A stretch of 9,030 bases of DNA from Candidatus Latescibacterota bacterium (GTDB lineage Bacteria; JAAXHH01; JABIQT01). Position numbers and translations under genes: made by a program. Positions within the stretch are counted from its first letter, which is position 1. Each line of letters opens with the position of its first letter. Shown here in pieces: positions 1 through 6,239 of the stretch. The DNA is taken from NCBI GenBank assembly GCA_018667995.1, contig JABIQT010000523.1:1-9030 (forward strand), given 5' to 3'. The notes under the pieces were generated by a model. That model was not told the origin of the DNA and ran no database searches. It saw nothing but the letters and a program-made list of their open reading frames with translations.

Positions 1-1049
1 ACAATCCTCTCGAGAGGCAATCGGAAGGTCCAGAGCCATAGTCCGGTGCCGATCGAAGAGAATCCCAGACGAGACAGTCCGTAGGCTAGTGCGATGCCAC
101 CAATCAATCCCAGCAAGGTCCCTGCAATGGATATAAGGCCTGCCTCGATCGTGAAAATGGCCAGAATCTGGCGCCCTGTGGTACCGATTGCCTGCATCAA
201 TCCGATTTCGCGAATCCGCTCCGCTACGGCCATGGTAAGGGAGGTTAATACGAGATATAGACCAAGGCAGAGCGTCAGCAGGCCGCTGATGCGGACACCG
301 TCACGCATGACCTTTTCGTCACCCGTCTCACCAGCGAGTACATGGGGAGGCTGGGTGACCGCGTAGTCATAGCCGAGATCACTGCGCATATCCTCAACGC
401 TGTGAGAGCCGTCCGTCTTCACCCACAGAAACGGAGTCACATTTATAATGCTAAATACGTCAAGGCCCGTTTGAAAAGGGATGATGGCGAAATTACCGTT
501 ATTCCGCGATCCCAACTTCCAGTGACGGAGCAGGCCGGTGACCTGGAAAGGCACATCACTTCTTTCCAGAAACCGAACCGTGTCACCCACCGAGATACCA
601 TGCTTCTCCGCAAACCGTTCGTTGAGAAGCAGGTCTGCGATTCCATCATCACGGAGATTGATTCCACCGGAGGCCACTGCGTATCCCGAAAACCATTCCC
701 CGGCATCGGGTTCAAGGGCGGCCACTTCGAGCCCCTCCTGCCGACTCTTGAGAGCAAGAAACAGGTTTTTGAAGAACAATGGGGTCGATCGAACTACATA
801 GGGCTTCTGGGCAAGGAACCTGTGCGCCGCAGCGAAGTCTGAGGAACCTGATGTTACCGGGACGATCTCAACATCTGGTGTGCCGTATTTAGACAGCTCA
901 CGGAATTTCATGGTCAAGATTGTGTTATAGTCCAGGACAAAGACCGCTACCGCCGTGGCCATCCCCAGAGCAACACCCAGAATGGTGAGAAGTGTGCGGG
1001 GCTTCCTAGATGCCAAGTTCCTGCAGGCAAGTAAAAATACGACCTTCAT
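1..1049 (-). CDS. FtsX/MacB-family ABC transporter permease (3' end outside window)
   Basis: Partial membrane subunit of a MacB/LolC-type ABC exporter; 349 residues are visible and the frame stays open to the left edge. I read it by hand from the reverse complement. The start MKVVFLLACRNLASRKPRTL is typical of the family: a short cytoplasmic amphipathic stretch, then TM1 at about residues 19-39 (LLTILGVALG). A large extracytoplasmic MacB-type domain follows (about 40-250, with a 'FAEKHGISVGDTV' segment). TM2 is at about 253-276, then the coupling-helix motif AERIREIGLMQAIG (277-289), then TM3 at about 295-325. Chosen start is ATG 1047-1049, which has AGGA at 1060-1063, 10 nt upstream. It overlaps the end of the ATPase gene by 44 nt, so translation is probably coupled and the two proteins are partners. 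Whether it ends as a 4-TM MacB/LolC-like protein or a larger permease with two FtsX domains cannot be seen. Substrate unknown. Confidence 0.9.
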   Translation of the reverse strand, partial: MKVVFLLACRNLASRKPRTLLTILGVALGMATAVAVFVLDYNTILTMKFRELSKYGTPDVEIVPVTSGSSDFAAAHRFLAQKPYVVRSTPLFFKNLFLALKSRQEGLEVAALEPDAGEWFSGYAVASGGINLRDDGIADLLLNERFAEKHGISVGDTVRFLERSDVPFQVTGLLRHWKLGSRNNGNFAIIPFQTGLDVFSIINVTPFLWVKTDGSHSVEDMRSDLGYDYAVTQPPHVLAGETGDEKVMRDGVRISGLLTLCLGLYLVLTSLTMAVAERIREIGLMQAIGTTGRQILAIFTIEAGLISIAGTLLGLIGGIALAYGLSRLGFSSIGTGLWLWTFRLPLERI

Positions 1050-1761
1050 TCACATCTGGTCCTGTTAGGGTATGATCGGGGCGAATCATTCCGTCTTTCA
1101 AAAAGAGTACCCGGTCACCGTGCGCGGCGTCTCTGGCGTTATGGGTTACCAGAAGGACAGTCTGGCCACGCTTGTCGGTGCATTCACGAAGCAATTTCAT
1201 TACATCTTCCCCTACCCGTGAACTGACGTTACCTGTGGGTTCATCGGCCAGGACAATGGCTGGTTCGTTCGAGAGCGCTCGAGCGATACTCACACGCTGC
1301 ATCTCACCCCCGGAAAGCTGGGCAGGAAAATGACCTGCACGGTGGGTGATCCCAATCCAGTCCATTAGCCCATCCAGGTACGATTCTCGCAACTTTGGAT
1401 CACCTCCCGATATCATAGTCGGCATGGCGATATTCTCGCGGACAGTGAGATGGGGGAGCAAATTGAAGAATTGGAAGATGAAACCGATATTCTCGCGTCG
1501 CATCAACGTCATCTGGCGTCGGCTGAGACTGGTAATTTCCAGGCCATCTACGAGGATCTCACCCGAGGTGGGTTTGTCGAGACCTGAGAGTAGGTGAAGC
1601 AGGGTGCTTTTGCCGCATCCGCTGGGTCCCATCACTATCAGAAATTCCGCACGATTGATATCGAGGGTCACGTCCGTCAATACCGGAACATCGTCATCTC
1701 CGGCCTGGAAGACCTTGGTCACATTCCTTGTGATGAGCACGGAATCTGGTGAAGCTGACAC
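1006..1761 (-). CDS. ABC transporter ATP-binding protein, MacB/LolD/FtsE type
   Basis: Cytoplasmic ATPase of 251 residues, the usual length for this class, that powers the FtsX-like permease encoded immediately downstream. Visible motifs: Walker A GPSGCGKST (45-53), Q-loop Q97 in IFQFFNLLPHLT, signature LSGGE (149-153), Walker B IVLADEPT (169-176) with the catalytic Glu at 174, and switch His207 in LLVTHN. After Walker B the family usually has GNLDS, but here it is GNVSS, so the D-loop aspartate is replaced by serine. The start is taken as GTG 1759-1761, whose G is the last base of the preceding gene's TAG (TAGTG), giving stop/start coupling. An in-frame extension upstream of this GTG only shadows the preceding gene and is not family-like. 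A later GTG at about residue 9 is possible. These systems commonly move lipoproteins, peptides or drugs outward across or out of the inner membrane; this one's substrate is unknown. Confidence 0.93.
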   Translation of the reverse strand: MSASPDSVLITRNVTKVFQAGDDDVPVLTDVTLDINRAEFLIVMGPSGCGKSTLLHLLSGLDKPTSGEILVDGLEITSLSRRQMTLMRRENIGFIFQFFNLLPHLTVRENIAMPTMISGGDPKLRESYLDGLMDWIGITHRAGHFPAQLSGGEMQRVSIARALSNEPAIVLADEPTGNVSSRVGEDVMKLLRECTDKRGQTVLLVTHNARDAAHGDRVLFLKDGMIRPDHTLTGPDVNEGRIFTCLQELGI

Positions 1762-2600
1762 TATTTTCGCCGTTTGCCCGGCGTGGCCGCGGCCCTTGGA
1801 GGGATGCCTGTTCCTCCCTTGACGAGCAGGAGGCAGGCCGGGAATGCCAGCGCGGACACGATACTCACGGAAGCGCCTACGAGAAGCACGAGTCCTACAG
1901 AATAAAAAGGGCCACCACCGGTGAGAGCAGCCGGCGCCGCCACACAGATAGCCGCCAGTCCCCAGATCAGAACCATACGGAGAGAATCGGAAGCACCCTC
2001 CCGAATGGATACCTCCGGTGCTTCGCGCCTGGTGGCAATATTGGCTATCACACGCTCGCCGATCAAGCAGGCGAATACAAAGGCCAACAGGCCAACCGAA
2101 AGAAGCCCCACTGCCATTGGCGCAGAAACCAAAGGTTGAAGACCTATGAGAAAGCCCGCAGTCGTGATGATTGCATAGATGGTCATACCGATGATGGCCA
2201 ACGTGAAACGTGCCTGTATCTTCCAGGCTCCGAAGAGAATCATCACCCAGGCGCCTAGCAAGACGCCAAACCAAGCTGGAAGCCACCCACCCTCTACTGC
2301 TGTGGTGAAGAGCATATTGATGATGCCACCCATCACCACGGAAATCACGGCTACTACAATGGCACGTCCTGGTTGATTGTCAAAACGCCAACCTGCATAA
2401 ACCAGGGCCACCGAGGTCGCCAGAAACACGCCAAAGAGTAGATTGCCCTCCAATACCAGAGCCTGCAGATTTGCTGATACAACGATAGTACTCTGAAGCC
2501 CTGAGAATACAATCCCGGCTACAAGTAGAATACCCGTCACTATCATGACGGCGACAGACTTGTCGATAATTGAAAGATACGTTCTTTGCAACTGTTCCAT
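1761..2600 (-). CDS. SecF-like polytopic membrane protein, highly divergent
   Basis: A 279-residue, very hydrophobic protein with about eight predicted membrane segments (roughly 16-34, 54-71, 79-98, 107-125, 133-152, 160-180, 208-226, 232-258) and a basic tail ending GKRRK. Its position right after secD suggests SecF, the partner of SecD that uses the proton gradient to help the Sec translocon. Residues from about 107 onward track SecF TM2-TM6 in spacing: ERVIAN (182-187) lies where DRIREN is expected, R208 matches the Arg of the SRT motif, and TGGGPFYSVGLVLLVG (227-242) matches the last-helix FGG...F.LALLVG pattern. However, the periplasmic domain after TM1 is missing and the GYSxNDT motif is lost. 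An extra helix hairpin sits in place of the domain. Start: ATG 2598-2600, two bases after the secD stop; an upstream in-frame TTG inside secD is less likely. Family assignment is an inference; it could be an unrelated membrane protein. Confidence 0.6.
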   Translation of the reverse strand: MEQLQRTYLSIIDKSVAVMIVTGILLVAGIVFSGLQSTIVVSANLQALVLEGNLLFGVFLATSVALVYAGWRFDNQPGRAIVVAVISVVMGGIINMLFTTAVEGGWLPAWFGVLLGAWVMILFGAWKIQARFTLAIIGMTIYAIITTAGFLIGLQPLVSAPMAVGLLSVGLLAFVFACLIGERVIANIATRREAPEVSIREGASDSLRMVLIWGLAAICVAAPAALTGGGPFYSVGLVLLVGASVSIVSALAFPACLLLVKGGTGIPPRAAATPGKRRK

Positions 2601-2602
2601 GT

Positions 2603-4210
2603 TTAAATACTCATTTTCGTGAGGTTCCAATGTTCCACGGCGATTGTCAGCACGGTACGCGTGAAGAAATGGACTGTGACAAGGCCAGCCGCTGCTCCGG
2701 AAAGCAGGGTAAGAGCACCATCGAGCAGTGGACCTGTTCCTACTATGATAAAGACTATAGAAAGTACGATGAGCACGCCGTACGTGCCAAACTGTGCGGG
2801 TTTGATTTGTTCCAGAGCCGCTATGCAGGCGTTGCGGGGATTGCCTTCGTCAACCAAGGCATCCCGAAGTCGCTCAAATAGGTATATGTGCAGGCCAGCG
2901 AAGACGAGAAGAGATAATGCAATGCTGACCAGACTGGATAGTGTTAGAAGTGGCGTGATGCCTGAGATTATGCAAAGGCGCAGAAACATACCAGTCATCA
3001 GGAGCTGGAAGAAAATGGCGAGCACGGCGACCAGCCCCGTTCCCTTGTATGCTATGATGAATACCATGGCAAGGAGTAGCAACGCGATCAGACCACTTCG
3101 TAAACCATTCCATGGCGAGGTGTCAGATCCCTGCAATCGAGCCGGAACAGCTTCACTACTGGCGAGGGTGACCTTAGCAGGTAACTCGCCAGATGAGAGC
3201 GCGGTAGCTAATATCCGGGCCTCAGCGATTGTGGATCCCCCCGGAATCTCAGTCCGCCCATCAGATATTCGTCCCTGAATGGGTAGAGTCATGAGAATTT
3301 CGTCATTAAGGGTGGTGGCCAGGCGCTTGCCCACATTTGCACTGGAAATCGTCGTTAGATCCTCCCGACCGGCATCATTCAATAGAACCCGCACCGCGAA
3401 AGGCGCGCGGTCCGCCGTCATGTCCGAAGCTTCACCAACCTGGGCAGTCTCTAACGGAGAGGCTACCAGATCTGGATCGCGATTTACCACGTACAGTGGA
3501 TGATAGAGTTTTCCGTTTCTTTCTACTGGCACTGGAGACCATACAAATTTAGCAGCGGGAGGATTAGCACGGTTGAACGCTCGGATCGATTTCTGTACAG
3601 AAGTATCTGCCAGCATGGACCGAACATCGGCAAGGGCATCATCCTCTACGACGATATCAGCGATGCCCTCGTCGATAATCAAGCTTGCGAGCCGATCACT
3701 GAAGGGGCGAACATTAATCACCTGTCCCGTGGAATCAACTACGGGTGGTGCGAGAGCGCCATCAATTCTCTCGCGAAGTCGCTGTACTTCGTCTCCGCTC
3801 TTGAATAATCGGAATGACAGGCGTCCGTTGTGGGTGAGAAGCGTTCGAATCATAGCCGTATCGGCACTCACGGGTACCCTAGCCTCAATGCTTTGCTCGC
3901 TGATCTTTGTCACGCCAAACTCGATTATACCTATGCCATCGAGCCTGGCGCGAAGTATGCGGATGGTTTCATCCACCGCGTTGTTTCTGCCCCTCTCATT
4001 CAGAGTATTTGTGTCGACATCCAATACGAGCTGGTATCCTCCCACCAGGTCCAGACCAGGAACGGAAGCCATTTGCATAAGGTTAGAAGGATTCTCGGCT
4101 TCGGACATCCCAAGCTGTGGAAGAATCCAGAGACGGGCAGTGGGATACACAAGGACAAAACCCAGCCACGTAAGTAACAACAGAACAATGATATTCAGAC
4201 GAGGTAAAAT
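2603..4210 (-). CDS. secD: Protein translocase subunit SecD (divergent; probable ATT start)
   Basis: Inner-membrane Sec accessory subunit that, with SecF, helps preproteins leave the SecYEG channel. From the proposed start it has 535 residues: TM1 (about 5-22), GLDLVGG (52-58, family GLDLxGG), a long extracytoplasmic region including ILRARLDGIGI (84-94) and the head-like stretch with GGSTIAEARILATALSSGELPAK split over 324-346, then TM2-TM6 at about 372-390, 393-412, 421-445, 476-494 and 500-521. FERLRD (445-450) matches the family FERIRE. The canonical VDANVLIFERIRE is here AGLHIYLFERLRD, so the proton-relay Asp is Gly439 and the Asn is His441. No ATG lies near the N-terminus. ATT at 4208-4210 sits 8 nt from a perfect AGGAGG and gives a proper basic-then-hydrophobic N-terminus (LPRLNIIVLLLL). 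A TTG at 4178-4180 is the next candidate but would cut into TM1. It ends TAA, 2 nt before the SecF-like gene. Confidence 0.82.
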   Translation of the reverse strand: MLPRLNIIVLLLLTWLGFVLVYPTARLWILPQLGMSEAENPSNLMQMASVPGLDLVGGYQLVLDVDTNTLNERGRNNAVDETIRILRARLDGIGIIEFGVTKISEQSIEARVPVSADTAMIRTLLTHNGRLSFRLFKSGDEVQRLRERIDGALAPPVVDSTGQVINVRPFSDRLASLIIDEGIADIVVEDDALADVRSMLADTSVQKSIRAFNRANPPAAKFVWSPVPVERNGKLYHPLYVVNRDPDLVASPLETAQVGEASDMTADRAPFAVRVLLNDAGREDLTTISSANVGKRLATTLNDEILMTLPIQGRISDGRTEIPGGSTIAEARILATALSSGELPAKVTLASSEAVPARLQGSDTSPWNGLRSGLIALLLLAMVFIIAYKGTGLVAVLAIFFQLLMTGMFLRLCIISGITPLLTLSSLVSIALSLLVFAGLHIYLFERLRDALVDEGNPRNACIAALEQIKPAQFGTYGVLIVLSIVFIIVGTGPLLDGALTLLSGAAAGLVTVHFFTRTVLTIAVEHWNLTKMSI

Positions 4211-4218
4211 AGTGTGTT

Positions 4219-4224
4219 CCTCCT
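4219..4224 (-). promoter_or_regulatory. Shine-Dalgarno AGGAGG deciding the secD start
   Basis: The minus strand reads TAGGAGG, so the perfect AGGAGG shares bases with the pdxJ stop codon TAG (4223-4225). Eight bases separate it from ATT at 4208-4210, an ideal distance. The nearest conventional alternatives are CTG (4196-4198) and TTG (4178-4180), at 20 and 38 nt, which is too far. It is much the strongest ribosome binding site seen in the window; the other genes have weak sites or rely on overlap. Confidence 0.75.
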
Positions 4225-4978
4225 ACTCCCCTGGACCTTTGGGAGCATGTCGAATAATTCCGATCATATCCCTTACCGCCCGTTCGAAGCCAATTGAAAG
4301 TGCCTTTGACATAACCGAATGACCAACGACCGCCTCTTCTACTTCACGCATAGCGGCGACTTCCTGGATTGTCTGATAATTGAGGCCTCGCCCTACCGAC
4401 ACTCCCATATTGAGCCTCGCCGCCACGGTAGCAGTACTTGCCAGATCATTGACGGTCTGCTGTTCCGTAACCGCGTTCTCGGATGTGACATATTGGGTCG
4501 CATCAATGTGCACATAGTCGGCATGTAACTGCGAGCAATAGCGGACGTCCGTTGCAGATGGTCTGATCAGCATATTTACGAGAATATTCTGTTCTTTCAT
4601 GACCGATATCGTACGGTCGAGAGATCGTCCTGATGGATCTGACTCCGGCCAGTTGGTGTTAACCCAATCCATACTCAATCCCGCGCTCCTGTATCCAGTA
4701 GGGACGAGAGTGACCATATCGGGCTGAATCGCAAGAATCTGCTGAACGATCTCATCTGTCGGCGTTACGATAAGGTTCAGGTGGGCCTGGACGATTTGCC
4801 GGATCAACACGTATTCGTGGACCTGAAACGACTGCTCGTCGCTTAGCCACGAGGCGCTAACACCCTCGGCTCCACCTATTTGTGCCAGCACTGCTGCTGC
4901 CAAAGGATCGGGCTCGCTCCGTTCAGTAACCTGGCGAATCGCGGCCACATGGTCGATGTTGATGTTCAATTTCAGCAT
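4223..4978 (-). CDS. pdxJ: PdxJ-family protein (pyridoxine 5'-phosphate synthase fold) lacking the catalytic residues
   Basis: A 251-residue protein whose family is clear from LNINIDHVAAIRQ (4-16), PDPLAAA (23-29), VTLVP (89-93), GRGLNY (196-201) and VVGHS (217-221). Genuine PdxJ condenses 1-deoxyxylulose 5-phosphate with 3-amino-2-oxopropyl phosphate to make pyridoxine phosphate. Aligned without gaps to the E. coli enzyme through residue 70, His45 becomes Ser43, Arg47 becomes Leu45, His52 becomes Ser50 and Glu72 becomes Ile70. Near the C-terminal end, catalytic His193 becomes Arg197. Arg20 aligns with Thr18, and the HTG phosphate-side segment reads DAT (159-161). Retained are N7, D9, H10 and the GH pair at 219-220. 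The barrel fold is therefore likely kept, but vitamin B6 synthesis by the known mechanism is doubtful. ATG 4976-4978 matches the family's N-terminus and lies 12 nt after the deacetylase-like gene. It could be a pseudoenzyme or an enzyme with a new substrate. Confidence 0.85.
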   Translation of the reverse strand: MLKLNINIDHVAAIRQVTERSEPDPLAAAVLAQIGGAEGVSASWLSDEQSFQVHEYVLIRQIVQAHLNLIVTPTDEIVQQILAIQPDMVTLVPTGYRSAGLSMDWVNTNWPESDPSGRSLDRTISVMKEQNILVNMLIRPSATDVRYCSQLHADYVHIDATQYVTSENAVTEQQTVNDLASTATVAARLNMGVSVGRGLNYQTIQEVAAMREVEEAVVGHSVMSKALSIGFERAVRDMIGIIRHAPKGPGE

Positions 4979-4990
4979 GAAGTACGCGGG

Positions 4991-6235
4991 CTACCGCTTT
5001 TCCTTTCCTTGCGTGACCAATGATGAAGCGTGTACAAACTGGATTCCGCGAAGGGCAAGCAACTGCATCCGATCCTCGAGCACCGCCAGCGTATTCGGAC
5101 GGGCATGGGCAATTACAATCACCGGTCCCTCCTCAAGCGCGGTGAATGAAGCCTGATCGAGCACCGCAGCGATCCGTTCCTGATTATCGTCCGTATCCAC
5201 AATGCCCCACGCAGAGCCGCTGGGCACGGCCAATTGTCCTGCGGTCTTAATCGCGACTGACTTTTCAGACGACCGGCTATCAATGAAGAAACGCCGACTC
5301 TTCTTCACCTCGCCCAGCACTACCTCCATGATTTCACTGTGGGCGGTGGCCCGACCTCCCATGAAATTCTTGAACCCTCCGGCCATAGGTAGCACAGATA
5401 TGGCCTCCCTTACTACACGCCTGTTTTCGGCGACGGACTGGTTGACCAAGATAGCGGGTCTACCGGGAGAAATCCTCGGGTAATTAACCGGCTCCATTGG
5501 TAGATTCACCAGCACTTCCTGGTCCCGTTCGGCTACTGACACCCCCCATTTTCTGCCAGCGCCACGCCAGGGGTTGATCGAAAATGTCAGTGGTCGGTCT
5601 ATCCCAATGAACTGCGTAGCGACATCAGTCCTGCTTACCTCCAGGTCATTGATCACAATGGCCATGTGGCCAACTTTGTGAAATATAGTCTCGTCGGGAA
5701 TGAGTGTAAGCCGATGAGTAACCGTCTGCCCAAAACCGACCTGAAGAGATAGTTGTTTGCTCCTGCTGGCTTCTACTGCGCTTATGATCCGCCCGCCAAC
5801 CTCGGACACTGAGCGGTCTATCTCGAGATTGCTCTGTGACGTAGCATAAAAGTCTGAGACTCGCAATATCCTCTCGACCGGCTGGGGCTTATCGTCAATT
5901 GCCGAGACCCGGGGTCGAGATTCCCGAACCTGATCTGGACCGATCTGAAGATTCGTCATAGCCCGTGCGATAGCAAAATCGATGTCCCTGAATCTTTCCT
6001 GTGCCGATTTGTAGGCGGCCGTCTGAGGATCGTTACCCGAAACAAGCGTTACGTCTCTGTTGAGCATCCAGCCTAGGCCAGGTAACGGGCCTAATCCGAA
6101 AATAACCCCCCCCGCTCCCCAGACTACGACCGTGAACAGACCCAGTCCAGCAGCAATACGTCGCAGAGGCATATCAGGGGGTTTGGCCGAAGCTTCCATG
6201 GACCGGCGGATTTCATGTGATCGGCGATATCGCAT
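4991..6235 (-). CDS. Divergent polysaccharide deacetylase family protein (YibQ-like), membrane-anchored, probably altered active site
   Basis: A 414-residue protein with a basic N-terminus and one membrane helix (about 27-48), then a linker region (about 60-185) and a C-terminal domain of the divergent polysaccharide deacetylase family (about 190-405), probably extracytoplasmic. Family landmarks: MAIVINDLEV (191-200, family IvIDDLG), VNLPMEP (243-249, family LHLPMEP), KNFMGGRAT (289-297, family NNHMGSR.T), FIDSRSS (317-323), DTDD (347-350) and VIAHARP (374-380, family IGHP). The first Asp of the DD pair is Asn196, the His before LPMEP is Asn244, and the His of NHMG is Phe291; Asp197, Asp319 and His377 remain. 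Deacetylation of a glycan is therefore uncertain. ATG 6233-6235 is 4 nt after rsmA; an in-frame ATG at residue 13 is possible. The usual E. coli member is secreted and of unclear function. Family call is firm, activity unknown. Confidence 0.85.
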   Translation of the reverse strand: MRYRRSHEIRRSMEASAKPPDMPLRRIAAGLGLFTVVVWGAGGVIFGLGPLPGLGWMLNRDVTLVSGNDPQTAAYKSAQERFRDIDFAIARAMTNLQIGPDQVRESRPRVSAIDDKPQPVERILRVSDFYATSQSNLEIDRSVSEVGGRIISAVEASRSKQLSLQVGFGQTVTHRLTLIPDETIFHKVGHMAIVINDLEVSRTDVATQFIGIDRPLTFSINPWRGAGRKWGVSVAERDQEVLVNLPMEPVNYPRISPGRPAILVNQSVAENRRVVREAISVLPMAGGFKNFMGGRATAHSEIMEVVLGEVKKSRRFFIDSRSSEKSVAIKTAGQLAVPSGSAWGIVDTDDNQERIAAVLDQASFTALEEGPVIVIAHARPNTLAVLEDRMQLLALRGIQFVHASSLVTQGKEKR

Positions 6236-6239
6236 GCCC

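Noticed and set aside
342-842. Plus-strand open frame of 166 codons at the left end.
   Set aside because: It is antisense to the permease, whose minus-strand frame is open across the whole region and carries clear FtsX/MacB motifs.
1762-2286. Long N-terminal extension of the ATPase frame, up to a start at 2286.
   Set aside because: The extension lies wholly inside the SecF-like gene, is rich in Cys/His/Arg as typical of a shadow frame, and resembles no ABC N-terminus.
2619-3278. Plus-strand open frame of 219 codons opposite secD.
   Set aside because: Arg/Ser-rich shadow of secD with no family resemblance; secD motifs are on the other strand.
4223-4225. Possible recoding of TAG that would fuse the PdxJ-like protein to SecD.
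   Set aside because: The same TAG ends four other genes at family-expected lengths, and a strong ribosome binding site overlaps this stop, so termination and reinitiation is the simpler reading.
3573-4322. Plus-strand open frame of 249 codons opposite secD and the end of the PdxJ-like gene.
   Set aside because: Antisense shadow spanning two real genes; composition is not protein-like.
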